A stretch of DNA of 64,000 nucleotides, taken from assembly GCA_019359675.1 (NCBI GenBank), contig JAHHGX010000067.1:1-64000 (forward strand). The letters run 5' to 3'. The position numbers and the translations under genes are program-made. The notes under the pieces are model-generated. The model made no database searches and had not been told where the DNA came from. It saw only the letters and a program-made list of their open reading frames with translations. The stretch comes from Calothrix sp. FI2-JRJ7 (GTDB lineage Bacteria; Cyanobacteriota; Cyanobacteriia; Cyanobacteriales; Nostocaceae). How positions within the stretch are numbered: position 1 is the first letter of the stretch; every line of letters starts with the position of its first letter. Below are positions 52,443-61,523 of this stretch, in pieces.

Positions 52443-53765
52443 ATGTCCGGTATTAAACCTGCTCGTATAACAAAAGTATTATCTGACTCGATAGCTGCTG
52501 AAATTGGCTTTGAAGCAGGAGACGCAATTGTCACCATCAACGGTAGCCATCCACGCGATTTGATTGATTATAGATTTTTGTGTGCCGATGAGGTACTCGA
52601 ACTTGAAGTATTAGATGCATCGGGTAAAACTCACTGCCTTGAGATTGAAAAGGATTATGACGAAGATTTAGGGTTAGAGTTTGAAACTGCGCTATTCGAT
52701 AATTTAATTCAGTGCAATAACAAATGCCCGTTTTGTTTTATCGACCAACAACCACCAGGTAAGCGTGAGTCTTTATATTATAAAGACGATGATTACCGTC
52801 TTAGTTTTCTTTATGGTTCGTATTTGACGCTGACCAATTTATCTGCTCGCGAATGGCAACGCATCGAAGCAATGCGACTTTCGCCTTTATTTGTATCAGT
52901 ACATGCTACGGAACCCGATGTTAGAATTAGACTTCTCAAGAATCAGCGTGCTGGTGAGATATTACACCAAATCAAGTGGTTTCAAGAACGGCGCCTGCAA
53001 ATTCATGCCCAAGTAGTAGTGTGTCCTGGTATAAATGATGCCAAACATTTGGAACAAACAATTCGTGATTTAGCGTCGTTTTATACAGGTGATGTGCCTG
53101 CGGTAGCATCCATTGCGGTGGTACCTGTAGGATTAACGCGATTTCGGCCTACTGAGGACGAACTTGTACCTGTCACCCCTGAAAAAGCTAGAGAAGTGAT
53201 TTCACAAGTTAAAAGTCTACAAGAGGAGTTTCGCAAAAAGTTAGGTTCTACTGTTGTTTGGTTAGCTGATGAATGGTTTTTGATTGCTGGTGAGGAGTTA
53301 CCATGTGAAGTTGATTACGAAGATTATCCCCAAATTGATAACGGTGTTGGTTCAATTCGCTTGTTTATCAAAGAATTTACAACCACAGCATCGGAATTAT
53401 TACCAGCAAAAGTCAAACCCAGAAAATTGACTTGGGTTGTGGGCAATGCTGTAGAAAAAGCATTTCAACCTCTAAACCAACAGTTAAATTCGGTTGAAGG
53501 ATTGCAAGTGAATATGCAAGCTTTATCAAGCGAATACTGGGGGCAAGATATAAGTGTCACTGGATTACTCACTGGTCATGATTTGTTATCTAAGTTACAA
53601 GGTGTTGATTTAGGTGATGGAATTTTATTACCAAGCGTCATGCTTAAACACGGTGAATCAATCTTTCTGGACGATATTAGTGTAGAGGAAGTCGCTTCTA
53701 GACTCAATACCAAAATTTTTCCTGTCACTGGGGTTAATGAGTTAATAAACACCTGTATAAATTAG
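52443..53765 (+). CDS. PDZ-radical SAM-DUF512 protein (TIGR03279 type)
   Basis: A 440-residue protein with an N-terminal PDZ-like domain (about 5-65, IAAEIGFEAGDAIVTINGSHP), the radical SAM cysteine motif CNNKCPFC (C91, C95, C98), and a DUF512 C-terminal domain (about 225-440). This architecture is TIGR03279, a putative FeS-containing protein found across oxygenic phototrophs; the reaction is unknown. The PDZ could bind peptide termini, so a peptide substrate is possible. It is an obvious target for study because it is conserved yet unassigned. Confidence 0.93.
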   Translation: MSGIKPARITKVLSDSIAAEIGFEAGDAIVTINGSHPRDLIDYRFLCADEVLELEVLDASGKTHCLEIEKDYDEDLGLEFETALFDNLIQCNNKCPFCFIDQQPPGKRESLYYKDDDYRLSFLYGSYLTLTNLSAREWQRIEAMRLSPLFVSVHATEPDVRIRLLKNQRAGEILHQIKWFQERRLQIHAQVVVCPGINDAKHLEQTIRDLASFYTGDVPAVASIAVVPVGLTRFRPTEDELVPVTPEKAREVISQVKSLQEEFRKKLGSTVVWLADEWFLIAGEELPCEVDYEDYPQIDNGVGSIRLFIKEFTTTASELLPAKVKPRKLTWVVGNAVEKAFQPLNQQLNSVEGLQVNMQALSSEYWGQDISVTGLLTGHDLLSKLQGVDLGDGILLPSVMLKHGESIFLDDISVEEVASRLNTKIFPVTGVNELINTCIN

Positions 53766-53971
53766 GCTATTAGTGATAAGCTACCTTTAATTAAAAGCGT
53801 CTGCTTTTTCCACTAGCAAACCCAGGAATTTTTATTCCTTCCATTGCGTGCGTTTGTTAATGTTTTAATGAACGCAGAATGGTTTTGACTCGATTGCTTC
53901 CGCTGATAATGCCAATTATGTATTGGCTAATAACTATTTTAATCGTAAACCAACCAACCGAGGATTAGGGC

Positions 53972-56749
53972 GTGATAAAACGGGCTAAATTAGTTAAGGA
54001 AGAAATAATTAAGTCAACCAAGGTAAACAACGTTACAAAATTTGGCTTATTTTTCTTTAATTTACAATTTATTATTTTTCATTTGTTCAGTATTCCAGCA
54101 ACGGCAGCCTCGGATACCAATTTAACTATTATTTATAGTCAAGACAACGCTAATCAGTGGTCGGGTATTACCAGCCGCTTACAGGCAGCAGGCGTTAATT
54201 ATTGTGTTGTTTCTTTAGATTCAATTAGAACTGCTACCGACTGGGGAGAGCGTAAAGTTTTATTTTTACCCAATGTTGAAACCTTAAGTCCTGGACAAGC
54301 TATTGCTTTGGAAGAGTGGATGAGTAAAGGTGGGCGCCTAATAGCATCAGGTCCGGTAGGAACGACATCGGCGCCAGGAGTGCGGCAGTTAATACGGGCA
54401 TTACTGGGTGGTTATTGGGGGTTTAGCCTGAATAATGTTCAAAAAATCCAGCCAACAAAAGTTAAAGTTACTCAAGATTGGGCAAAAGCTGGTGTTTTTG
54501 GACAAGTGCGGGGTGGAGTTGTTATTTCCGACGAATCTACTGGACAGCCAGCAGCAATATGGGATACAAAAGATAATTCAACAGCGGTTTTAACAACCGA
54601 CCGTTCGACTTTTTTTGGTTGGCGTTGGGGTGTTGATACAGTAGCTGCTAGCGAATTAGATTCTAGATGGTTACAAGCAGCAATTAACCGTCATATGCAG
54701 TTACCACCAGGCGCCTCTAGAACAGTTTCAGGTGGCGCCAAAAATTGTGTCACATCCGTCGCAAAACTTCCTAAATCATCAAGTTCCACATCTATAAATA
54801 CTGCGGCTTCAAATACACAGGAATTTGGAGCAGTAAGAGTTGACGCCTCAATATTTACTTCTCCAACAGCTACAGCTACAAACTCTCAAAGTGGTTTTCC
54901 TAGAAATATACCCAGAAGCGACGAAGCAATTGACCAACTCGAACAAAATGTACGACTAGACGTAGTGCCAAATTCGACTAAGCCAATAAGTGCCTCAGAA
55001 GCAGCAGCATTGCGTCAAGAACTGCAAAGTTTGATTGGACGAGTCGAAAGTTCTCAGCTATCAGCATCAGCAATTTCTGGTAAAGCACAGCCACTAAAAG
55101 CGCAACAAGCAAGTTTTGCATCTGTTAGACCTGGGGCGCCAACTTTTAGTAACTCCCAAGCGCGTCAAGTTGCAGACAGCATCCCTCAACTTGTTGCCAA
55201 AGGACAATATGCTCAAGCTCGTTCTGCATGGTTAGCAGCGCGCAGTTCCTTATGGAAGCAGTTTCCCGTTGACCAGCGAATGGCACAACCAGAAATTCGA
55301 TCGATGTGGCTTGACAGAGGTACAATAGTTCGAGCCGGAAGTGAAGCAGGACTCGCACGTATTTTTGATAGACTCGCTCAAGCCGGAATTAACACAGTCT
55401 TTTTTGAAACACTCAACGCCAGCTATCCAATTTACCCAAGTAAAGTGGCGCCGCAGCAAAACCCATTAATTCGCGGTTGGGACCCCCTTGCATCTGCTGT
55501 AAGACTAGCAAAAGCTCGTGGTATGGAATTACACGCTTGGGTTTGGGTATTTGCAGCCGGAAATCAGCGACATAACGAATTATTAGGTATAGATAAAAAC
55601 TATCCAGGCCCAGTACTAGCAGCCAATCCTTCTTGGGCAGGATATGACCATAGAGGTCAAATGGTACCTCAAGGGCAAGGTAAACCATTTTTCGACCCAG
55701 CCAATCCCCAGGTCAGGCAATATTTGCGGCTGTTATACGAAGAAATAATTACCAAATATGACGTAGACGGTTTACAGCTAGATTATATTCGTTATCCATT
55801 TCAAGACCCCAATGCAGGAAGACTTTATGGGTATGGAACAGCAGCACGTCTTCAATTTCGGCAAATATATGGTATAGACCCAGCAACCATTTCACCAAGT
55901 CAAACAGATTTATGGCAGAAATGGACGGCATTCCGCACAGAGCAAGTTAATAGTTTTGTGGCAGAAGTCTCACGTTCCTTACGGGTCAAGAAACCTGATT
56001 TAACTATATCAGTAGCCGTATTTCCCCTACCTGAACAAGAACGAATTCAAAAAATTCAGCAAAACTGGGAAGTTTGGGCGAGACGAGGTGATATAGATTT
56101 AATAGTGCCAATGACTTATGCGCTAGATACTACACGCTTCGAGCGACTTGCACAACCGTGGATAGCTTCCACACAGTTTGGGCAACTTGGCACCGCATTA
56201 TTAGTACCAGGTATACGCTTACTAAACCTACCAACACCAGGAGCATTCGACCAACTTCAAGTAATTAGAGACTTGCCTGCTGTTGGTTATGCATTATTTG
56301 CAGCAGAAAATTTAACAGGTGAATTGCAACAAGTATTTAATAATACCCAAGGTAATTCAGCTACCGTTAAATCATCAACAGGCGCCTCTGAGCCAATACC
56401 CCATCGTCAACCCTTTAAAACAGCAGCAGCACGTTACATAGCACTACAAGCAGAATGGAAATGGATAGAGCAAAACAATCAATTAAAATTAACACCAACA
56501 GGACTATTAGCTTTCAAAGAACAAGCAAATGTCTTAGAAACAGCATTAAATCAACTAGCAGAAACACCCAGTGCTTCACGCTTAACCACAGCAAAGTCAT
56601 CACTTGCGCGTTTCCAATCACAATTTAGAGGGTGGATGCGTCAGCAGTCAGCAGAAAATCCCTACCAAGTGCGCGTTTGGGAAAATCGTTTAGGAGCAAT
56701 TGAAAAATTGTTACGCTATGGTGAACGCACAAGCTTGCAACGGATGTAA
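53972..56749 (+). CDS. Large exported family-10-like glycosylhydrolase (GHL10/DUF187)
   Basis: A 925-residue protein starting at GTG 53972. A hydrophobic segment at about 25-45 (FGLFFFNLQFIIFHLF) serves as signal or anchor. Residues about 48-235 form a globular N-terminal domain with NVETLSPGQAIALEEWMSKGGRLIASGP. A low-complexity linker follows (about 260-400). The GHL10 domain covers about 440-780, with FFETLNASYPIYPS, MELHAWVWVFAAGN, YDVDGLQLDYIRYPF (acidic catalytic candidate) and LIVPMTYALDTT. A helical C-terminus ends at LQRM with the stop codon inside an ATCCGTT repeat. It should cleave a cell-surface polysaccharide, but the glycan is unknown. Confidence 0.9.
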   Translation: MIKRAKLVKEEIIKSTKVNNVTKFGLFFFNLQFIIFHLFSIPATAASDTNLTIIYSQDNANQWSGITSRLQAAGVNYCVVSLDSIRTATDWGERKVLFLPNVETLSPGQAIALEEWMSKGGRLIASGPVGTTSAPGVRQLIRALLGGYWGFSLNNVQKIQPTKVKVTQDWAKAGVFGQVRGGVVISDESTGQPAAIWDTKDNSTAVLTTDRSTFFGWRWGVDTVAASELDSRWLQAAINRHMQLPPGASRTVSGGAKNCVTSVAKLPKSSSSTSINTAASNTQEFGAVRVDASIFTSPTATATNSQSGFPRNIPRSDEAIDQLEQNVRLDVVPNSTKPISASEAAALRQELQSLIGRVESSQLSASAISGKAQPLKAQQASFASVRPGAPTFSNSQARQVADSIPQLVAKGQYAQARSAWLAARSSLWKQFPVDQRMAQPEIRSMWLDRGTIVRAGSEAGLARIFDRLAQAGINTVFFETLNASYPIYPSKVAPQQNPLIRGWDPLASAVRLAKARGMELHAWVWVFAAGNQRHNELLGIDKNYPGPVLAANPSWAGYDHRGQMVPQGQGKPFFDPANPQVRQYLRLLYEEIITKYDVDGLQLDYIRYPFQDPNAGRLYGYGTAARLQFRQIYGIDPATISPSQTDLWQKWTAFRTEQVNSFVAEVSRSLRVKKPDLTISVAVFPLPEQERIQKIQQNWEVWARRGDIDLIVPMTYALDTTRFERLAQPWIASTQFGQLGTALLVPGIRLLNLPTPGAFDQLQVIRDLPAVGYALFAAENLTGELQQVFNNTQGNSATVKSSTGASEPIPHRQPFKTAAARYIALQAEWKWIEQNNQLKLTPTGLLAFKEQANVLETALNQLAETPSASRLTTAKSSLARFQSQFRGWMRQQSAENPYQVRVWENRLGAIEKLLRYGERTSLQRM

Positions 56750-56757
56750 CGGATAAG
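56737..56757. repeat. ATCCGTT-family repeat at the end of the glycosylhydrolase gene
   Basis: The sequence GCAACGGATGTAACGGATAA encodes the last residues QRM and the TAA stop of the glycosylhydrolase. It is the inverse of ATCCGTTACATCCGTTGC. The same stop context ends the methyltransferase gene at 61531. Confidence 0.85.
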
Positions 56758-56761
56758 TTAT

Positions 56762-56815
56762 TTGTAGGTTGGGTCGAGGAACGTAAACGTAGTTTTCCGG
56801 CAGGGAGACCCAACA
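56762..56815. repeat. GTAGGTTGGGTCGAGG palindrome
   Basis: Left part GTAGGTTGGGTCGAGGAACG is followed by a short centre and GACCCAACA. It is a compact member of the family seen at 3298-3431. It is adjacent to two ATCCGTT repeats, the same combination as at 3298-3463. Confidence 0.75.
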
Positions 56816-56913
56816 AAGAAGATAGTAAGTACTTTTATTATCCTTACGCTGGAGTTGATAAAAGATAACTATTGACTATCCTTTTCATAAAGGTAACGGA
56901 TAGTTTAAAAATT

Positions 56914-56938
56914 CCATCCGTTGTATCCGTTGTACTTC
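56914..56938. repeat. ATCCGTT-family repeat at the start of a gene remnant
   Basis: The units CCATCCGTTGTATCCGTTGT form the beginning of the following truncated reading frame, including its apparent TTG start and first codons (MYPLYF). Orientation is opposite to the copy at 56737-56757. Confidence 0.85.
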
Positions 56939-57400
56939 ACCCGCATTCGTCAAGGAGAATTTTATGGTTGGCCATATGCATACATAACGCCTAATTATAT
57001 AGACCCACGTCAAACAGCAAACGGTAAAAGTAAACGTCCTGACTTAGTAAAAAATACTCGTACACCTGATGTGCTATTTCAAGCTCACTCAGCCGCACTA
57101 GGTTTGCAATTTTACGATGGTAAAACATTTCCAGCTAAATACCAAAACGGCGCCTTTGCAGCATTTCGTGGTTCTTGGAATCGTAATGCAGGAACTGGTT
57201 ACAAAGTCGTATTTATTCCTTTTGATACAAATGGGCGCCCGCAAGGTTATTATGAAGACTTTGTGACAGGGTTTCTACAAGACCCCAGTATTCCAACTAC
57301 ATGGGCACGTCCAGTGGGTTTACTTGTGGCGCCAGACGGTAGTTTATTAGTTACCGATGAAGCAAATAACAGGATATATCGAATCCAATACCAAAAATAG
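56921..57400 (+). pseudogene. 3' remnant of a PQQ-dependent sugar dehydrogenase gene
   Basis: A 159-residue reading frame matches only the C-terminal third of sorbosone/sugar dehydrogenases of the PQQ type: EFYGWPYAYITPNYIDPR, TPDVLFQAHSAALGLQFYDG, NGAFAAFRGSWNRNAGTGY, GRPQGYYEDFVTGFL and VGLLVAPDGSLLVTDEANNRIYRIQY. The upstream two thirds, including other propeller blades and the signal peptide, are missing. The apparent start codon lies in an ATCCGTT repeat, so the 5' part seems lost by recombination at the repeat. Not expected to be functional. Confidence 0.85.
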
Positions 57401-57404
57401 ATAA

Positions 57405-57431
57405 TGTAGAGACGCGAAACTTCGCGTCTCT
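57405..57431. repeat. TGTAGAGACGCG hairpin between convergent genes
   Basis: Arms TGTAGAGACGCGAA and TTCGCGTCTC lie 4 bases after the dehydrogenase remnant and 4 bases before the HEAT-protein stop codon. A terminator role for both genes is plausible. Confidence 0.8.
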
Positions 57432-57435
57432 GAAT

Positions 57436-58194
57436 TTAAAACCATCCTTCTTGTTCCAGCGTTTCTATCATTTGAAGTCCGCGCGTATCTCCAACACCTA
57501 AAATAGCGGCTTTTGCGTCTTCGCGTACTCCAAGGTCGGTGTCTTCGGCAAAGGTTTGGATTAAGGCATCAATTGCGGTAGCATAAACTATGTTAGAAGG
57601 TAGCTCACGACATAATTGTCCGATAGACCAAGCGCAATTACTCCGAACTGCACCAACTGAGTCTTGAACCAAAGCTGCAACCAAAGGAGGCATGGCGCCA
57701 ACAACAGCGTCATAACCTATGTTTGCCATTTGAGCAAGTGCGCTAGCCGCCCACAGCCGTACAGCCGAAATATCTGTTTTGAGTGCATTCGCTAAGGGGG
57801 CTAAACTTCTACGGTCGCGACAGTTTCCTAATGCCCAAACTACGCCTTTACGCACGTAGCCGTTCCAGTCGCGATTTAACTGATATATCAGTGGTTCTAC
57901 TGCTTCGGAACTGGGATTACGTCCAATTCCATAGGCTGCACTTACCCTTACTAAAGGACAAGTGTCTGTTAATAAACGTATTAAGGGAGAAGTTGCGCGC
58001 GCATCTTCTATGTCACTAAAAGCACGTGCCGCTAGCATTCTTTGCTGTGGCACAGGACTATCAAGAAGCGCGAGCATCTCATCCGGGTCAGGTAATTGTG
58101 CCTCTGATTCTTCAGTCAGCGGTTCAATACTGTCGAGAGGACTTTCTAGCTCGGCTTCTGGGTCGAGTAGGCTGAGGTCATCTTCATCATACAT
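57436..58194 (-). CDS. HEAT-repeat protein
   Basis: A 252-residue protein with an acidic N-terminus (about 1-40) and about five to six HEAT/PBS-lyase-like repeats from about 45 to 245, for example PQQRMLAARAFSDIEDARAT, VRVSAAYGIGRNPSSEAVEPL, VRKGVVWALGNCRDRRSLAPL and VRLWAASALAQMAN. Such proteins in cyanobacteria can be phycobilin lyase subunits or scaffolds; the E/F-type lyase partners are not nearby, so no specific assignment is made. Confidence 0.9.
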   Translation of the reverse strand: MYDEDDLSLLDPEAELESPLDSIEPLTEESEAQLPDPDEMLALLDSPVPQQRMLAARAFSDIEDARATSPLIRLLTDTCPLVRVSAAYGIGRNPSSEAVEPLIYQLNRDWNGYVRKGVVWALGNCRDRRSLAPLANALKTDISAVRLWAASALAQMANIGYDAVVGAMPPLVAALVQDSVGAVRSNCAWSIGQLCRELPSNIVYATAIDALIQTFAEDTDLGVREDAKAAILGVGDTRGLQMIETLEQEGWF

Positions 58195-58264
58195 AAATAA
58201 AAAGTACCATTACAAGCGGTCATCTTCCACACCTTTTTGATTTTAATTTGGGGAAGGCGGCTTT

Positions 58265-58756
58265 TCACTCTCCATTTCCCAATGGTTTTATCATCCACAA
58301 AGATTGTGTTTGAAAACCGAGTTGGTTATATAAGTTAAGCGCAGGTGTGTTTGAGGAAAACACTTGTAAACCAATTTGCTTGTCTCCTCGCGCTCTTGCC
58401 CAGGTTTGTGCATATTCCATTAATGCTTTACCTACACCTCGGCGCCGATGTTCAGGAACAACGTACAGTAAAAATAGGTGGGCATGACGCTGACCTGTAA
58501 TTTGGTCGATAGCGTTTCCCATCCAAAGACAAGCTACAGGAGAAGTTTCTTGGGTGAGAGTTTCAGTGTCTATAAAGTTTACCCACCACAGAGGGGTTTC
58601 GCTAGATAAATATTGCTCAACAGTCTTCGACAAATGTGAAAAATCTTGGTTTGCAAAAATGTCTTGGTAAGTCCGTTGCATGAACTTTACCAGTAAGGCT
58701 CTGTCTAGAGTCGAGCCTTTGCGAATTTTATATGATGGTATTAAAAAGGAATTCAA
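58265..58756 (-). CDS. GNAT-family N-acetyltransferase
   Basis: A 163-residue acetyltransferase. Recognisable parts are FLLYVVPEHRRRGVGKALMEYAQTWARARG, with the acetyl-CoA-binding RRRGVGKAL, and LQVFSSNTPALNLYNQLGFQTQS, the usual C-terminal motif. The N-terminal IRKGSTLDRALLVKFMQRTY is typical. The substrate is unknown. The gene lies between the HEAT-repeat gene and a small membrane protein gene, all on the minus strand. Confidence 0.92.
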   Translation of the reverse strand: MNSFLIPSYKIRKGSTLDRALLVKFMQRTYQDIFANQDFSHLSKTVEQYLSSETPLWWVNFIDTETLTQETSPVACLWMGNAIDQITGQRHAHLFLLYVVPEHRRRGVGKALMEYAQTWARARGDKQIGLQVFSSNTPALNLYNQLGFQTQSLWMIKPLGNGE

Positions 58757-58858
58757 AGCTGTTTAAGGGAACTCAGTAAGTACAATCTGACACAAAAACT
58801 CACTGAAAAAATAACCTTTAGTAAATTTTACTTTATATATACCAACTTTTTGGAATTG

Positions 58859-58890
58859 CAGGTTGGGTGTAGCGCCAGCAAAACCCAACA
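58859..58890. repeat. AGGTTGGGT...ACCCAACA palindrome
   Basis: Arms CAGGTTGGGTGTAGC and CAAAACCCAACA form a compact inverted repeat of the GGTTGGGT family downstream of the small membrane protein gene. Confidence 0.75.
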
Positions 58891-58912
58891 TAACAAGAGT
58901 CAATATTACATT

Positions 58913-59125
58913 TCAACCATTGGCATTCTCAACAGAAGGCGCCTTCATTGAAACATAAATACTATTTTGACTATGTAACTCACTACCATTAAATCCAACA
59001 CCATCTATAGGAGCAGGCGCCGACATGTCAGACGGCAAGAAGATACGCGCGCTGGTTGCTGCCAAAGCAATAAAGAAAATAATAACTGCGATTAGAGGAG
59101 CTATGTATTGGCGAATAATATTCAT
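58913..59125 (-). CDS. Small single-helix membrane or exported protein
   Basis: A 70-residue protein from MNIIRQYIAPLIAVIIFFIAL with one membrane helix (about 8-27) and a short polar tail (PSDMSAPAPIDGVGFNGSELHSQ). The in-frame ATG 59137 adds four residues. Two GGCGCC sites lie within the gene, which supports that it is native genome sequence. Function is unknown. Confidence 0.6.
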   Translation of the reverse strand: MNIIRQYIAPLIAVIIFFIALAATSARIFLPSDMSAPAPIDGVGFNGSELHSQNSIYVSMKAPSVENANG

Positions 59126-59185
59126 AATTTCACTCATGTAAACAAGGGTGGTGACTAACCCTGATTAATATATTTTAGCGTTAAA

Positions 59186-59212
59186 GGACAGGCAGGATGC
59201 CTATCCTACAAG
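59186..59212. repeat. GGACAGGCAGGATGCCTATCC palindrome
   Basis: A shortened, diverged member of the GGGCAAGGATGCCC family lies between two minus-strand genes, ending in CTACAAG instead of CCACAAG. Confidence 0.65.
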
Positions 59213-59220
59213 AAATGGTA

Positions 59221-59634
59221 TTATCGTCTATCGCGTTCTACATCGGCGATAACTCTTTCCCAGTACCAATGTTCTGGCATTTTGGGATAGGTTTTACGCG
59301 CTTGGGCTACAAGACGCTCGGCGCCTTCGCTATCTCCTCCTAATAAATTAACAAGTTGGTTTTTTAGTTGGGCGATGGGGGGTGCAAATTCATCCGCGCT
59401 GTATTGTTGATTTAACGGTTGACGCCCCACTGGTTGTGCTTGCTGTCTGCGGAACTCCCAAAATAATACGTAGTAAAGGGTGGCGAAGATAACAATCAAG
59501 CTAAATGTTCCTAGGAAGGTGACAATATTAAGTGCCAAGCGTCCGAGAACAAGTTGTGAGAGGACGTAACCGAGTAAAAGACCTGTTAAGAAAAGGATGG
59601 TCGTGGAGATAAGAACGACAACTCTTTGCCCCAT
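59221..59634 (-). CDS. Small two-helix membrane protein
   Basis: A 137-residue protein with two membrane helices (about 7-27 and 35-60) and a soluble C-terminus (about 65-137) ending LVAQARKTYPKMPEHWYWERVIADVERDRR, a conserved pattern in cyanobacterial proteins of unknown function. It is 19 bases downstream of the AmpG-like transporter gene, probably in the same transcript. Confidence 0.75.
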   Translation of the reverse strand: MGQRVVVLISTTILFLTGLLLGYVLSQLVLGRLALNIVTFLGTFSLIVIFATLYYVLFWEFRRQQAQPVGRQPLNQQYSADEFAPPIAQLKNQLVNLLGGDSEGAERLVAQARKTYPKMPEHWYWERVIADVERDRR

Positions 59635-59653
59635 AGATTAAATTTCCTTATAT

Positions 59654-61264
59654 TTATTCATCTAGTCCGGGTCTGGGCATTGTTGAAACTGGCTTGCGTT
59701 CCCAAGGGGCAATAACAGGTAGTAGAAGCAATCCTGGCAATGCTGCAACTAGTGAAAGCAGAAAAAATGAAGACCAACCTGTTGCCTTAGCTAATTGTCC
59801 TGCGGGTGCGGAAAGAATGTCACGGCTAATTGCCATCAAGCTAGAGAACAACGCGAACTGTGTAGTTGTAAAGTTGTGATTACACAAGCTCATCAAATAC
59901 GCCACAGTCACCACAGTAACGAGTCCAGCACAGAAATTTTCAATGTTAATCGCCAAAATTAAAAGCGTAAAGTCCTTTTTGCCAACTAGTGATAAAGCAT
60001 AATAACCAAGGTTACTGAGTAATTGCAGTATTCCAAATATCCAGAGCGCTCTATTGATACCAATTTTGGAAAGGACAACACCACCAACAAGAACACCAAC
60101 AGTTGTAGCAATGAATCCCATTCCTCCTTGAATCGCACCAATTTCAGTTTTAGTAAAATTTATTTCGCGTAAAAATAAATTAGCTGTAATTCCCACTACA
60201 GAGTCACCCAGTTTATACAGTAGTATAAATACTAGTATTAAACTTGCTTGAGTTAATCCATAGCGATGAAAAAATTCTTGCAACGGTAGAACCAGAGCAT
60301 CTTGAAGCGATTGTGGCGGCTGTTCTTCTGCATGTTGAGATACTGTCGGTTTGGGCGCCAAAACTGCTAGGGCAATCCAACCAATTAACAACGCTGCGAG
60401 TATCCAATAAAACTGAAATAGACGTGCTTCATAAGGAGTGCATTTTCTCGCTGCATCCAAACAAGGGTCTCCCATTACCCAATATAGTAACCCCACGATT
60501 ACACCAATGATGGCAACAACAATACCTACATCTTTGAGCGACAGCGAAGAATGATTTTGCTGGTTACGTCGTGGTATTGGTGGAGCAATTAACGTTGCTA
60601 TTATCCCCACACCCATAATTGCCGCTATTAGGAGATATACTCCATTCCAAGGCATAAAATCGGCAAGTACTGGTGCAAACGAAAGTGTGATAAACAGTGC
60701 CAAACGATATCCTAAAACCCAAAGCGATGCGCCAGTTTCTAACTCAAGTTTATTTAAAACATCTGTACGGTAGCTATCACCAGCAATATCCTGTGTAGCG
60801 CTTAAAAACGCTATAATTAAGCAATTTATTCCTAAAAGCTGCAAAATTTGGATATTTTGGGTAGGTTGCTGAAATGCCAACGCCACGATTGCAATAACTA
60901 ACCCGATCTGAGTTATTAACAGCCATCCACGTCGTAAGTCTAGAAATGGGAGATTAAATCTATCCAGTAAAGGCGACCATAAAAATTTTAATGAATAGGG
61001 CAAACTGACTAAGCCAAACAGTGTTATTACCCCAATGTCAATTTTTGCGTCTTGCATCCAAAACTGTAGAGTACGACTCGTTAAAAATAACGGCAACCCC
61101 GACGCAAAGCCGAGAATTAGCAGCGAAGCCATCTTACGACTGCCAACAACTTTTGTTAATGTTTTTATATCATTCACCACTTCAACATCCTTATATTGGA
61201 ATAATCTGCTTTGTTCATATGTATAGGCGCCGTACCCGGTCAGTTGTGCAGAAAGTAACACCAA
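59654..61264 (-). CDS. AmpG-like MFS transporter
   Basis: Up to 536 residues with twelve or more membrane helices. Signature segments are LLILGFASGLPLFLTSRTLQFW, LPYSLKFLWSPLLDRF, and FLSATQDIAGDSYRTDVL, as in AmpG permeases that import anhydromuropeptides from peptidoglycan turnover. The substrate in cyanobacteria is not established. The frame starts at TTG 61264; GTG codons near 61185 (VVNDIKTLTKVV) give a more typical N-terminus and may be the true start. Overlap with repeats upstream is absent. Confidence 0.88.
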   Translation of the reverse strand: MVLLSAQLTGYGAYTYEQSRLFQYKDVEVVNDIKTLTKVVGSRKMASLLILGFASGLPLFLTSRTLQFWMQDAKIDIGVITLFGLVSLPYSLKFLWSPLLDRFNLPFLDLRRGWLLITQIGLVIAIVALAFQQPTQNIQILQLLGINCLIIAFLSATQDIAGDSYRTDVLNKLELETGASLWVLGYRLALFITLSFAPVLADFMPWNGVYLLIAAIMGVGIIATLIAPPIPRRNQQNHSSLSLKDVGIVVAIIGVIVGLLYWVMGDPCLDAARKCTPYEARLFQFYWILAALLIGWIALAVLAPKPTVSQHAEEQPPQSLQDALVLPLQEFFHRYGLTQASLILVFILLYKLGDSVVGITANLFLREINFTKTEIGAIQGGMGFIATTVGVLVGGVVLSKIGINRALWIFGILQLLSNLGYYALSLVGKKDFTLLILAINIENFCAGLVTVVTVAYLMSLCNHNFTTTQFALFSSLMAISRDILSAPAGQLAKATGWSSFFLLSLVAALPGLLLLPVIAPWERKPVSTMPRPGLDE

Positions 61265-61373
61265 TTTTATTTTTTATCCTGATTTTTCACCAAACGTAAT
61301 AGACACAGGCGACACAATCCAGAATATGCCACATATATTAAGTAATTTCACGCATAAACTGTACATTAATGGT

Positions 61374-61404
61374 ATGGGACGGGCAAGGATGCCCATCCCA
61401 CAAG
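61374..61404. repeat. GGGCAAGGATGCCC palindrome upstream of the AmpG-like gene
   Basis: Core ATGGGACGGGCAAGGATGCC followed by CATCCCACAAG. It stands between the AmpG-like gene start and a nearby pair of ATCCGTT repeats. Confidence 0.8.
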
Positions 61405-61445
61405 ATGGATGATTTAATTTTTGATGGAAATCAAGCGTATCAGTT

Positions 61446-61476
61446 GGCAACGGATGATAAACGGATGTAACGGATA
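61446..61476. repeat. ATCCGTT-family repeat, inverted
   Basis: Three units in the inverse orientation (GGCAACGGATG, AAACGGATG, TAACGGATA) lie about 50 bases from a second copy (61524-61553) in opposite orientation, which can form a large hairpin. Confidence 0.85.
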
Positions 61477-61523
61477 GTTTATTTTAGATAATAAGTTACA
61501 AGTTTTTGTTTATGACGAATAGC

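Noticed and set aside
55146-55931. Several minus-strand frames inside the glycosylhydrolase gene
   Set aside because: They mirror the codon pattern of the real gene and have no start signals or family features.
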